A stretch of 64,000 nt of DNA from the NCBI RefSeq assembly GCF_000150275.1, contig NW_002060948.1:2092712-2156711 (forward strand). The letters run 5' to 3'. Origin of the DNA: Trichoplax adhaerens (lineage: Eukaryota; Placozoa; Uniplacotomia; Trichoplacea; Trichoplacidae). A model generated the notes under the pieces. It worked only from the letters and a program-made list of their open reading frames with translations. It made no database searches and had not been told where the DNA came from. Positions 1 to 14,125 of the stretch are shown here, one piece after another. Made by a program: the position numbers and the translations under genes. Position 1 is the stretch's first letter. Each line of letters begins with the position of its first letter.

Positions 1-660
1 ATTCAGCACTATTATCTATTTTACGTCAGTTTAGAGTTAAAACCTTTTCTATACGTTTTACAATATTTAGTACGACTTTATCGACCTAGTTTCTGGAGAT
101 GTAACGTAATTTTTGTATGTGATGATATACTGTATTATGTGTTAAAAATTATTATACGCGTAGGTGTAATATAACACGGTAAATTTCGATGGAATTGAAA
201 GTTAGTCAGTAGTGCATCAATAATTCTTGAATAGCAACTCGTAAGTCCAAATTTTCGTCTTGAGATTTTATTAAAAAATATGATACAATTATTATTTGAG
301 GAATATAAAGCGATCTAATTAAAGTATCACAAAACCTTAACTCAATAATGTGGTACTGTCACACTGAATTAATCAAAATATATTTATTAATTCTGATGTC
401 TGTACAGTATGTTTCCTAACTGTCATCTATAATTAATTGGGTTTCTTAACGAAGATTTATTTAGTAAGCTTTATCGTGTATGATATTAAAATACGTATAT
501 ATATACTCGTATATATGTATCTACGCGTATTTGCTGTATGTTAGTGGTAAGGATAGTGATTTTAATTGCATCTTAAAAAGAATTTAAATAACATTATATT
601 CAACGAATTAGTTTCAAGGGCCAGATATTTTACTAATATTTACTATTTTAACATTTATAG
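1..660. other. AT-rich sequence upstream of GPCR exon
   Basis: No gene was recognised here. The 5' exon or exons of the receptor that starts at 661 should lie in this stretch or left of the window, because the main exon has no in-frame ATG before its first membrane segment. A short ATAT run sits near 495-520. Confidence 0.4.
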
Positions 661-1700
661 ATGCAAATAATTCGAATTCAAGTCACTTTTATAGTGCCAG
701 CAGTACACTAAAATATGGAATCATCATTATCATTTTAGTATCAGTATTAGCCGCCATAAGCAACCTATATATTTTGTTCGTTATTTGTATTCAGCGTCGA
801 AAAATGGTACCAGTCCTGCTAGGAATTGGTAATTTAGCTATTTGTAATACATTGACAGTGATACTTTTACCGACCAATCTTGGACTTATTTTACAAGCTT
901 TTAAATATCGATCAATGGAGATAAATTTACCTTCTAGATTTGCATGTGGTATGACTTTACCGCTAGTTATTCATACACAGCTCACGAGTAGAGGCACGTT
1001 GGCTTTTATTGCTATTGAAAGACATCGGCGTATATGTGTTGGTAATAATAGAATTACCACGACTCAAACTAACTTTGTTCTTACAACATTATGGATTATC
1101 AGTGGGGCTCATGTATGGGCCCATTTTTTAACTATTTTCAGTAATCAATCTGTTTTAACGTTATGCAACTTGTTAAGCGCTTCATTTCATTCTCGTTTGA
1201 TATTTATCTCACCCATCTTAGGCACAACTTTGTGCTCATTAATAGTGGAAATAATATGCCATTATCGAATTAATGTTAATTTAAAGAAAAATCTTACATT
1301 AATACGAATGCAAACTATAAATAATACTCTATCTAATCGTCGCGTTAACTATGGCTTGATTCATTTGGATAACGAAGTATATCGATCTTCCAAAACGATA
1401 TCTCATGCCACAAAAAAGAAAAAAGCTACTTTAAAATCTCTGTTTCGTATTACAGCTTGGCACTCAGTGATGACAGTGTTATGGTGTTTAAACATTGGGA
1501 TAGTTGTTGCTTCGCAAAGTCAATATAATCGTTCAATTCTAGATTGGGTAATCGTAATTAATATATTTCTTACCATTACGGCATGCATATTTAGTCCGAT
1601 TTTATATTACGGTAATGCCGAAAACGTACGAAATTGTTTACTCATATGTCTAATTCATCGTCGAAAAGTCTCAGTTGCTACAAATCATTTAGCTGAATGA
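661..1700 (+). CDS. Divergent rhodopsin-like GPCR, 3' exon (5' end missing)
   Basis: Seven-pass receptor exon of about 345 codons ending in TGA at 1698-1700. An acceptor (TTATAG) at 655-660 opens the frame. The first residues are rich in Asn and Ser (NNSNSS), fitting a glycosylated extracellular N-terminus. TM1 then follows (about 717-790) with Asn in 'ISNLYIL' at the 1.50 position. TM2 has 'ICNTL' where LAxxD is expected. A cysteine before TM3 (FACGMTL) and one in loop 2 (LCNLL) could form the usual disulphide. The DRY position reads ERH ('FIAIERHRR'). Intracellular loop 3 is long and basic (KKKKATLK). TM7 ends in 'SPILYYG', replacing NPxxY. No in-frame ATG lies between 612 and the end of TM1, so a first exon upstream must supply the start. 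The ligand is unknown. It is clearly class A in layout but divergent at every signature motif. Confidence 0.8.
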
Positions 1701-2806
1701 TGTTGTAAATTCAAAGTCTTGTTATCTTAAGTGCTTCCCTATATGAAGTCATCATTCAATGTTACTCCGTGATTTGTGAACAGTACTGTAGGTATTAATG
1801 AATTTCTCAGATAATCAATTTTATAAAAATGCGTAGTATGACTTGTTTAAAATTAGCTGTGCATACAATGTAAATAACGTTGCAATTTTAGTCATAAATG
1901 CAAATATTCAAGGATAACTGAGAGGATATCCTGTAGAAATGAATATTTATTTCTTGATATAGCATCAACCAGTCTATGTATTATCAAAATATATAATATC
2001 TACTATATCTACTGTATATTGTACTATATAATGTCAGTAAAGAATAGCACAGCATTTATTGAGTGCAATTAAAATTAGTCAAAAGTTATAACAAAATAAC
2101 AATCTATATGTTGCGTAGCATATATGCAATAAGTTATGCACATATGTAATGAAGTATATAGTTTATGTGTATAATACTGTAGTTAAATTGTAATTGTAAT
2201 GTAAGGCCCTTTTAAAAGTGATGGCTTATTGTCTAAAAAAATGATAACGAATAACGATGGTATGAAATAAATAATATGAAATGTAAAATACTTTAGCACT
2301 ACATTCTACGTCTACTTTCCTGTAAAATAGCTAAAATAAAGGCATTTCTCAACAATAAACGACCTACAGTACTATATGCTGCATCATTTGATCATCATTT
2401 TTCTGGCGTTATACAAGCAAAGTGAGCTAGAAAGAGGGAGGTTCTGGTGATGTAATAAATGTATGAATAACGTCATCCAGCCACATTTAGTAGTACTGTT
2501 CAACATTATATTATCAACAACGCTGACTATGATACTGTATGGTGTAGAGTATACAAATGTATAGGGTTGGCATATAGAATTACCGTTTGGTCTGTCAACG
2601 TATGTATAGTCGCAAACATTGACTGGTTGGCGTATAGAATTACCGTTACGTCGGTGAACGTATAGGCTGACCGGTTTCTTACACTAACCGTAATATACAT
2701 ACATACTGTAGAGCGCAGATAGGATAGGTTTAGCGTGCTCATTGGAGCATAGGAGTTCGCAGTTTTAAATTATCTTACCTTGTCATCAGCAATATCTCGA
2801 ATAAAA
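1701..2806. other. Intergenic, GPCR to OPA3
   Basis: AT-rich spacer with no gene seen. Two copies of a GTTGGC(A/G)TATAGAATTACC unit, with about 20 further matching bases, lie just before the OPA3 start (see the repeat entry). Confidence 0.5.
2563..2682. repeat. Short tandem repeat upstream of OPA3
   Basis: Two copies of about 45 bp, near 2566-2610 and 2633-2678, share GTTGGC(A/G)TATAGAATTACC and then a diverged GTC-rich stretch ending in AACGTAT. They end about 130 bp before the OPA3 ATG, so they may be promoter-proximal. No function can be read from the sequence. Confidence 0.6.
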
Positions 2807-3963
2807 ATGGTAGCATTACCACTTGCTAAACTCTTCTATCTAGGTATTAAACAGATATCGAAGCCATTGGTATATAGAATAAAGACTGCTGCCAAAGGAA
2901 GCCCATTCTTTAGGAAATATATTTGCATACCCCCAGCCCAAGGTACTGTACTGTTATGCACACGCAAAGCACAAGTTAACCCTAAGTATATCCTCCTATC
3001 TTTCTAGTTGTAAACCGATATAGACAATAATGTAAACTAGCTACATCTACATAACGGTGCTGAACTCTTAGATAATGTTATAATTTCGACTAGTTAATAA
3101 ATAAGATAAATGAATAGTTGCTTAATCGCTTCTATGGATAAACTCTTTGCTAGTTATTCCTGCAACCTATAAAATCAGTTGTGGTTGAAGTTGCAAAGAA
3201 TGCATGCTGCGCTACGTGTGCTATATCACTATCTACTAACATTTACGTATTAACTGTTGTATACCGTACTATTTGATCACAGCATCATCACTTTATGTTG
3301 AACATTATTCATTTAAGGCACTTTAATTAATCTACTACACAAAATTTGCGATGTTTATACCAAAATGACCCAAATCAAATAGTCGATTTTTCCCTTTATT
3401 TTACCAAATACGTTATTCTCACGTTGAAAGCCATTAAAATACTAAATTTTTATATGATGGTTTCATTTACAGCACATCATTGGCTGGAATTAAATGTTAA
3501 AATGAGATTAATGGGCTTCAAGGGTAGAGCTGAAATTAAACCTCTGAATGAAGCAAATGCTATTGAATTGGGTTCCGAAATCCTAGGAGAAACCTTAATA
3601 TTTGGTATAGCAGCGGGTACTATTCTTGCAGAATACTATAGAGGCCAAAGAAACGAAAGGAAGAAAGAAGACGTACAAAATGAAACGTTAGCGTTACTGG
3701 TAGAAAAAGTTTCGGAACTAGAATTACAGATGCATCAGCAATCTGCTGAACTGAGAGAGCTAAGAAGAGGCATATCTTATCAAGATAGCAATAAGTGGAC
3801 TAACCTATCCAATATTGATATTAAATTGTCTAGTAGTATTACAAATGAAAGTAGTAGTACCTCCACAAAGACGAAGAATGCAGATATCAATAAATCCAGC
3901 CGAGCAAAGGAAGAAAGTACTCAATCAGAGTCTACATCTAGTTTCTTCTCTTGGCTTTGTTAG
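2807..3963 (+). CDS. opa3: OPA3-like mitochondrial protein
   Basis: Two exons, 2807-2942 and 3473-3963, joined in phase 1 (CAAG|gtactg, ttacag|CA), encode 208 residues. Human OPA3 is about 180. Exon 1 gives the conserved start '[17 protein letters not shown]' and 'KYICIPPAQ'. Exon 2 gives '[17 protein letters not shown]', '[19 protein letters not shown]' and the hydrophobic stretch '[17 protein letters not shown]'. A coiled coil (about residues 105-135, '[16 protein letters not shown]') and a Ser/Thr-rich tail follow; the tail is longer than in vertebrates. OPA3 family proteins are mitochondrial membrane proteins linked to organelle shape and optic atrophy in humans. The ATG at 2807 was chosen because it begins the conserved region. 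The gene converges on RAD51. Confidence 0.93.
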
Positions 3964-6037
3964 TAATTCAAACGCTAGTAATGATCGTTCTGCCTCAGTC
4001 AATACAGGTGACAGAGAATCTAATTCAGTTAACGAGCAGGCTATAACAGATACTAAGGGCGTTGAACCCAAACATTGATATTTAAATTAAATTTATTGAA
4101 TGCTTTTCTATTAAATCATATAGTATACATACAATTCAGATAAAAGATATTCACGTTTACAGCATATACCGTACGTGCACGTTGGAGGAGTGTCATATCT
4201 CTTATACTGTACAGTACAGTAATTTATAAACTTCACGACAGTAAGCCTTACTACACGCACAACTTTTCTGGCATCAAGCCAACGGAATCAGATGCTGGCT
4301 AAACCTACAAGCTAAGCTGATCAAGCGTATTGTATTTGTTGTGCTGATGTTTCTCTGATGAGATATACGAGTATAATGTACTGGTATACTACCAACTGTT
4401 CTGCTGCCTTAAGTTGTGGATTTTACTGTCTAATTAATTTAAGACAAATAGTTAATTTTTATACTTATTTGCTTCTGCTAAAATTGATGTGGAGCATTTA
4501 GGATAAGTTCGTATTGTTTGTATTGTTACGCATAAACCTATGTACGGTACATTAAATTGCTATATAATACAAGTCGTGAAAATTAATTGCAACTACTGGA
4601 TACATTATATTATATGCAAATGCAATATAAATTATATCATTATTTCATGCCTCATTAATGTTTCGTGGTGTAAGATTTTTAATAAAAAATCTGCGAAGAT
4701 TGTACTATCCAATTCTTGGTAGTACAGTACACAGTCTACTACCACAGCATATGTTTATATATGCTTAATGTAGTTATGATTGGCTCTTAATTGATTAATA
4801 TGCAGACTTTATGAATCTGTCTTTAAGAAATTTTACAGTAAAATTATATTTGAAACCCATTAGCAGAATATTGTTCGGTGAACTGTAAATAAAAATTATC
4901 TAGTCGTTCCTTATGTTGCAATAGAATTTATCTCAGTTTATAAAAAATCGTTTTTATTCGGTAATGCAACAAGTTATACACTGTAAGTGGGTAGTACGTA
5001 TGTACGAGTATATATATAATATACGTATTCTTAATTCTGCTTGCACGAACATAAACATTATAATGCTATGTTGCACAACAGTACTCGGCTCACGTACACA
5101 TATCCGATAAAAAAGATTTCATATCTATGAAGTTAATGATGAGTACACCTATACTGCCACCAATTGAACGTTATTTGTCTTGAGAACTACATCAATGTAA
5201 CGAAGGCAATTAATGGGAATGCGCTTGATGATTTTATACCATCTTTATTTACGAAATCTACATATACAGAATATCGAATAACTTGTAAACAACTAAATTC
5301 GTTTACTGTACGTGTTTACATTTCTGAACGACATAGGGCCGGGATACTCGTTTGAACGTATTACTTTGCCTATCATGCCTTCGTACACTAATTATTGTAG
5401 CATGGTGCTCACATTTTAACAAGTTATGGTAAAGTTTCCTCAAGTTAAGGTAATCATGTATTCCTTAGCTACATTTTATTTAAAAAGTTTAAAATTACAG
5501 AATACTTGAGACAGGCAATATTTCACGTCATCTATTCAGATGGAAGAAAGAAATTAATATGGGTCAAAGTAATTACGAAATCTACCCTAAGGTACTGCCT
5601 ACATCTTACCTGACTAATTTGCATGGGTATATCATATGAAAATAATAATGCAAGAGCTTTACATATATGTGTAGAGCTGGAAAGCGAGATGTTACATTAA
5701 TGTCGTAGGTAACTCATAAGGTTATATATAATCCATCAGCTCCGATGCGTACAGTACGGAAACTATATTTAAAATTCTAATTAAATTCAGAGTAAATCGC
5801 ACAAATTATAAATCGATTCGTAACCCTAAATCTAATTTAGAGATGCAATGTAAGAAATTGATAATGCACGTTTTGCTGAATGTGAAATAGTAAATTATTC
5901 TGTGTAGTACTTGCACATTTTAGGGCAAGATCATTTTAAATTGTTCACATTAATATTATGCCTCAAATAAAATTAAGCAATTATAAACGTTGACGCTAAT
6001 TAGATACATAATATACTGTACAACAGAAGGATTAGTT
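3964..6037. other. Intergenic between convergent OPA3 and RAD51
   Basis: About 2.1 kb, AT-rich, holding the 3' untranslated regions of two convergent genes. ACTGTACAGT occurs at 4206-4215. Open frames near 4540-4722 and 5164-5355 have no recognisable family, no splice context and no codon signal, and are not called. Confidence 0.5.
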
Positions 6038-7761
<1,724 letters not shown>

Positions 7762-8058
7762 TGGTAGTGATAGTATTAATTAATGCTTCGATTACTAGAA
7801 AATGCTAAAGGTTGATGATAAGATTAGATTTCAAGAATGATATCCACAGTAGTAAAACTTTATGTATAATGCGAATTATTTATTAATGAATTCAAGTGAA
7901 CGATCACTAATCTTGTACGATTAAACTAAACCATAAAGCCGTTCTTGGTTATAGGAAATTTTTATTTAGTCATTCGCTACTGAGATTTAGTAATAAAATG
8001 CAATACTCGTAAAATACAGTACATGAAAATGCCAGCGATCCCATGAATATACGACTTT
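7762..8058. other. RAD51 upstream region
   Basis: AT-rich sequence that should hold the RAD51 promoter. No divergent gene is visible next to it. Confidence 0.4.
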
Positions 8059-8408
8059 TACACGATCCAATGCCAGTTTACAATTCATAAAGTATTGATT
8101 CTGATAACAGATTGCATTCGTAATGGTCCTTGCCTGTATTTGACTACACTAGCTAATAGTTCAAGGACTCGAAAAAGTTCCAATGTCCCAAGCAACAATT
8201 ACACATGCATTCATGATTACAGGCAGAGATAATTACACGATCCAATGCCAGTTTATAATTAATAAAGCATTGACTGTAATATCAGATTGGATTCATAATG
8301 GTCCTTGCCTGTATTTGACACCACTAGTTAATAGTTAAAGGACTCAAAAAAGTTCGATGTCCCAAGCAACAACTATACGTCCATTTATGATTACAGGCAG
8401 AGATAATA
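8059..8408. repeat. Tandem duplication, two ~175-bp copies
   Basis: Copy 1 is 8059-8234 and copy 2 is 8235-8408. Both begin TACACGATCCAATGCCAG and end in CAGGCAGAGATAAT, with scattered substitutions. Each unit also carries GGTCCTTGCCTGTATTTGAC. No coding signal is present. Confidence 0.9.
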
Positions 8409-8634
8409 GTACAGTAGAGTATACAGCTTTGCGATTAAGTTCCAATTTTTCATAATGCTTCGTACTACCTACACGCAATAATCTATTATACGAGGGCTAT
8501 GTTAGAGTATCTCCCATTTCATAATAAGGGGAAAGCCATATTCATTAAGTTGAAATACTTTAGTAGTTCATAGCTGTTGATCACCAGTAGTAACTAGCTA
8601 GCCAAACTGCTGTATTTATTATTTACGACATTGG

Positions 8635-8735
8635 ATACTGTACAGTACGTCATCGTCTGTAACTACTGTGCACTGTAGGACTCTGTGATACAGTGTACAG
8701 TACACTATAGCCCAGCATACAGTACGGTAGGTGCT
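8635..8735. repeat. GTAC-centred palindrome cluster
   Basis: ACTGTACAGT at 8637-8646, followed by several overlapping TACAGT, GTACAC and ACAGTAC pieces up to about 8730. The class recurs across the intergenic parts of the window. Confidence 0.7.
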
Positions 8736-8870
8736 GTTATGGCGCGAATATTGCACCCCTTTAAAATGTCCCATACGACGACATTGTACTATGTGAATTA
8801 ATCATGATTAAGCGAACCAAAGATGATCAAGATTCTTGCTATTTTCGACTTTTATGGTCTGGCGTTTGAA

Positions 8871-9312
8871 CTTACACTGTATTAGCCGAGAAATAGGAGA
8901 TTTGACTGAAAACTTGATGATGTCATCTCTTCTACTTACTAATTCTGTAGTCTGTCGTACTGATATTCTACAGTGTAGTAGATTGGTGTGAGGCGATTCG
9001 TTGTACTGTATATGTATTGGTGAAAATTATTTTCAATCGTTTCTAGCGAAATTCTTTAGTCAACAGACAGCAAATGGAGTTACAGTAACTTACACTGTAT
9101 TAGCCAATAAATAGGAGATTTGACTGAAAAATTGATGATGTTATTTCTTCTACTTACTAATTCTGTAGTCTGTCGTACTCATATTCTACAGTGTAGTAGA
9201 TTGGGGGTGTGAGGCGATTCGTTGTACTGTATAATACGTATTGGTGAAAATTATTTTCAATCGTTTCTAGCGAAATTCTGTTATCAACAGACAGCAAAAG
9301 GAAGTTACAGTA
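8871..9312. repeat. Tandem duplication, two ~218-bp copies
   Basis: Copy 1 (8871-9088) and copy 2 (9089 to about 9312) both start CTTACACTGTATTAGCC and share AATTCTGTAGTCTGTCGTACT and GTGAGGCGATTCGTTGTACTG. The copies are about 90% alike by eye. Confidence 0.9.
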
Positions 9313-9419
9313 TTTTCTTACGGCAGGTGAACATAGACCACACGTTAGAACAAAATTACTTGACTATCCAATACTGGAAAGCTTTGAGCGATTTCAAAAA
9401 TAACTCAGGCTAAATGGAA

Positions 9420-12050
9420 ATCATCCATCAATAGAGTACAGTAAATCCAAATCGACTTGACTAGTCACTTACTGGCTTTTGACTAAGTGAATCACCAGTA
9501 CAACTTAGTAAGCTGACATAAAGTCGCAAAAAAGTTGCATCTCTAGCGAATAACCAAAAGGAAAGGTGCTTTACTGTAACCCCTACTACTTTAATCAAAT
9601 AGTACCTCTATTTGAAAATACTATACGATGTACTTGTGTTAACATGTTGATCATTACTGATACCGCTTGAAGTACTGTAGTAATTTGATTTTTAGAAAGG
9701 TCTATAGAACACGTCGTGCATGCTTTGTAAAAGTCACTCGATTGCAATTGAAGTTCAATTTATTCCGGCTATCTGGATAAAAGCAAAGACATACCTGCAA
9801 ATGATAATAGAACGAGTGCAGGATAATGTTGGAATGGATTTGCAAAGTGCCAACTGGATAAAATGAATAATCTCTCAATTCTCTCTTACTTGAAATTCCA
9901 ATCCACGATCCAATGTGTTGATGGAAAAAATTCAGCGTTAACTACTGACGATACTGTAGTCAAATGCACAACAGTGACGACGCAACAATCTGCTAATCTG
10001 CTATGCACGCATACAACATTAATTATTTATTTTAGAATGGACCGTTTAGGGCTGAAGACACGGTACGGCACGGCACGGTACGCAAAGAATGATTCGCAAC
10101 TGATTGAATGGTACTGTAGAGCGAAGTGCAGAGATACTGATGTAACATTCTATGTTATGCCACTTGAATAACACTGGCGTGAACAGCACTGAGCACAAAG
10201 AGTACAGTATAAGCACAGACCATAGCACAGGCTTATCTCCTGCCCGTACAGTACAGTGTACAGTACATGACACTGACATTCGGTAAACCACTGTACACTG
10301 TACCGTATCGTACCGTAGACTCACGTACAGTGTAACACGGCAGACCTCGAGTCATGGTGCAGTGTGTGACTTGCGAGTCTGTGCAAGCTCAAACAAAGCT
10401 AAAACTAGCAAAGCGGTTAGCGCCTGGTAAATAGAGTTGATGATGTAACCTATGGTGCACTGTACAGTACTGCAGTTAGTATCGCCAACTGCTATACTGT
10501 ACTGTACTGTACGATCCAAAAAAAAGGAAAAAAAAAATATCGGTGACAACACCAGTTGACAGTCCCATCAATCGCTGAACACTGTCCATGCTGTCATGAT
10601 CATCCTATTGCGTCAAAATTCTGTCGTCCTTTCAGCCATTTACTGTATTCAATCCTTGCTTTATGATATTAATTCAGCTTCAAAGTCATGAAAATAAATA
10701 AATTGACTCAAAGCAATAGTGCCGATCTACTAAATACGATATAATGACACTATGGCGTCATCACTAGGGTTGGTACTTGCTCGAACAAGCTATCCAAATC
10801 CAAAAAGCGCGCGTTTTCCAAACAGAGAATTTCATTGGTTACCGTGAAATGATACTGCGCATTGTGCAATAGCCACCATACTGTGCACGGTGCAGTACAC
10901 TAGTACAGAATCAAAATTGTGTGACAGCGTCAGCTACAGTACACTGTACTGTAGTGAACCCGTACAGTCAATTAAAGTACCGTAGTGTTCTACTGTACAC
11001 TGTAGAGTATGCCTCCGTCAGTCGTCTGTCGTACACCATTCACCGAGATTGCGACTAATCACTATGATCAAGTGAATAGGAAAAGGGAGGGACGGCCAAC
11101 GGACGTTCACGGCAATGATCAAGCTGACCAGTATCGTTCTAATCATTCGGATCAACATCAATCTACGACTCCCCTATATCCTATGTGTAAAATCGACTGC
11201 ATCAATATCACTATGCAACTCTCCTACAGTATATTGCATGTATAAAATACCAATCTACAGTACTGTGTTGAACAGATACATATATCAATGACTCAATCAA
11301 ACCTATCAAGCAGCTCATTTATTGGGTTGACAATACCGCAGGCCGCATACACTGAGTACAGGAGATGGTTTCAGATAGACAGTCACGGTACTATCGCCCA
11401 TGACTGTACTGAGCAGTGAACAGATGAGCAATACGGGGTATGTCCTTGTTGACGGGCCTGCGCAGTGCACTCTACAGTTCACTACAGTAGCATGCAGTGC
11501 AACTAGCGTAAGTGGATAGTTTGTACTGTAGAGGACAGTAGTTTGTACCACACTTACTGAACAGGTTACAGTACTCGACATCAGGTTGTAACCAACATGT
11601 ACTGTACTGGATGTGGTATTTCTTCATCGCAAATTGCAATCCGATAGGATAGTCTGGCAACGGAAATGGAATAAGCAAAACTATGGCAGATAATCGCCTC
11701 AACAGTTCATCGATTTCCACTCTTCGTACGACCACAGTGGCTAAAAAGTCCTTCCTCAACCCTCAAAATGTTTCTTTACATGATATGGTCCGTGGTGATC
11801 ACATGATTGTATCGGTTGTCAATTCTAAATTCGAGGAATTATATCAAAACAGCCCAGCACCGAAGGTACATTGACCACTTGTATAGGTTATCATGCGACA
11901 TGGATTCTGTACTTTGTAAATTGATCAATAGATTACACCACCTGATTGCACTACCACATCTAGTTTACATTGATCTATGTATAGTGTAGCTTGCACTTTA
12001 TTGGACGATATATTGTAATAGATCAATAAATGCAGTCACATCTTCGGAAT
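9420..12050. other. Gene-poor stretch with GTAC palindromes
   Basis: No gene was recognised. The dominant content is runs built from TACTGTAC and GTACAGT, densest at 10240-10320, 10450-10515 and 10860-11010. An imperfect CGGTACGGCACGG run lies near 10065-10085. Open frames here are broken by these runs and have no family resemblance. Confidence 0.5.
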
Positions 12051-12053
12051 TTC

Positions 12054-12484
12054 TGTAGAGTATCGCGAGGAACTGCAGCATTTGAAGATTGCAATTCCTG
12101 CACTTTACTCTGACGCTATCCACACTAGAAATGATTACTAAATGTAAATACAACAAACGATTCTCTACAATGCCAGTACAGTAGTATGCTGTGTAGAGCA
12201 TCGCGAGGAACTGCAGCATTTGAAGATTACAATTCCTGCACTTTACTCTGACGCTATCCACACTAGAAATGATTACTAAATGTAAATACAACAAACGATT
12301 CTCTACAATGCCAGTACAGTAGTATGCTGTGTAGAGCATCGCGAGGAACTGCAGCATTTGAAGATTACAATTCCTGCACTTTACTCTGACGCTATCCACA
12401 CTAGAAATGATTACTAAATGTAAATACAACTAACGATTCTCTACAGAGAATGATACAATGCCAGTACAGTAGTATGCTATATAG
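12054..12484. repeat. Three-copy tandem repeat, 138-bp period
   Basis: The unit TCGCGAGGAACTGCAG starts at 12063, 12201 and 12339, giving an exact 138-bp period. Because 138 is divisible by 3, the minus strand reads a continuous frame (about 11998-12429) with a 46-residue peptide repeated. The copies are nearly identical. The third has an extra GAGAATGATA near its end. Confidence 0.95.
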
Positions 12485-12758
12485 GATTCGCAACTAGACT
12501 ACTGCAATGTAGTAGGTTTACCAACAATATAGTGTAAGGATCGTATTGACAAGACGAATATGAAAAGATATGGCCAGATTCTACCACTACTGCACATAAA
12601 GTCGATACTGGTGACTTCGATAGCTGAGTGTTATAATGATTATATAATATATGTCATATTCGTATACGGTAGAGTTAGCTGTTGCGCAGCTTTACGTAAC
12701 AAGACCATTTGCTGATTCATGAACCCTGAGAAAGAATATTGGAACTTGAAAAGGTAGC

Positions 12759-13146
12759 TTTACAATCAGTTTCGACATTACTCTTGTACTAAACTAGTTC
12801 GAGGTGCTGTCATCGAACACGTCAACAGTACAAATATGGCGAATGTTACTCTACGCTTATTTGGTACCTGCTTACTACAGCAAGCCAACTTACTACCCTA
12901 TCCTAATCCTACCTCGCTAAACTATCGCTGCTTGTTTTCACCATATTGAAATCTTTTACAATTAGTTTCGACATTACTCCTGTACTAAACTATTTGGAGG
13001 TGCTGTCATCGAATGCATCAACAGTACAAATATGGAGAATGTTACTCTACACTTATTTGGTACCTACTTCCTGCAAGCCGACTTACTACCCTATCCTAAT
13101 CCTACCGCGCTAAACTATCGCTGCTTGTTTTCACCGTATTTGAATC
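12759..13146. repeat. Tandem duplication, two ~195-bp copies
   Basis: Copy 1 starts at 12759 and copy 2 at 12955, both with TTTACAAT(C/T)AGTTTCGACA. Both carry GAGGTGCTGTCATCGAA and CTACCCTATCCTAATCCTAC and end near CTGCTTGTTTTCACC. Confidence 0.9.
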
Positions 13147-13729
13147 AAGACTAAATATTGTGTGCGAAAGATACAAAATTGATGCAATACTCTTTTTCAA
13201 CTCATGTTACTATAGCGCGGGTACAGTATTGCATAAGCAATAACATCATTTTGCTGTTATGCCAGAAATCATCATCACCGCCGCATTAATATACTTGACT
13301 GTATACTTTATGCCACTCAATGTTAGCCTTTATTTTAGCAGTTTATAGTACTTCACGTGAAATCATTCTTAAATTAATCCTAACCGAGTCTACAGTACTG
13401 TACTTGTACTGGATGGATAAATGTTGGACTCACATTTTTAGACAAGTTATGGACTACTTTTGGTCTTGCTTTTAGTGTCCTATACTTGCTTGTATCTATT
13501 CTACAGCACTCTTCACAGCACATACCATATACCAGTACATACGAATTGTAATCAAAATCACCCTAATCCAGCACCGCACTGTGTAGTATTACTGTAGTAA
13601 ACTCTTACTGTCGTTCTGATGAGATCCCATTCTCCAATACTTATTGCCGCATTGACTGTTTCTAAGCTAATTCAGGACTCCATTGATAGTCGATCGCTAG
13701 AATAGGCGTAAGTATTCTTTCCGAATTCG

Positions 13730-13966
13730 ATGTAAATTATTTTAATAGCAATGAATCAATTTTGCGACTGATTTCAGAGCTCCAATTTGATATGCATAGT
13801 ACGTTTACCTCTATGATATGAAGTATTGCTCAGTAGTATGCAGTACTATGTAAATTATTTTATTAGCAATGAATCAATTTTGCGGCTGATTTCAGAGCTC
13901 CAATTTGATATGCTTAGTACGTTTACCTTTATGATATGAAGTATTGCTCAGTAGTATGCAGTACTA
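13730..13966. repeat. Tandem duplication, two 118-bp copies
   Basis: TGTAAATTATTTTA(A)TAGC begins at 13731 and again at 13849. Both copies contain CTGATTTCAGAGCTCCAATT and end in GCTCAGTAGTATGCAGTACT. Confidence 0.93.
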
Positions 13967-14105
13967 TACAGTGAACATTTTGAAGACTGTCCACGAAATA
14001 CCTGTATGATTCATTGTATGCACTGCGTATACGAGTATGGACGAAATGGTTTGTTTCGGCCACGAAGAATATCTTATGTGTCACTAAATCATTCTTTTGG
14101 TACAT

Positions 14106-14125
14106 CCTATCCTATCCTATCCTAT
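14106..14125. repeat. (CCTAT)4 microsatellite
   Basis: Four perfect copies of CCTAT in a row. Confidence 0.95.

Noticed and set aside
3815-4078. Second frame overlapping the OPA3 3' end
   Set aside because: It is a shadow of the OPA3 frame and lacks its own start context.
9863-10171. 102-codon open frame
   Set aside because: Overlaps low-complexity CGGTACGG sequence and an opposing frame; no recognisable domain.
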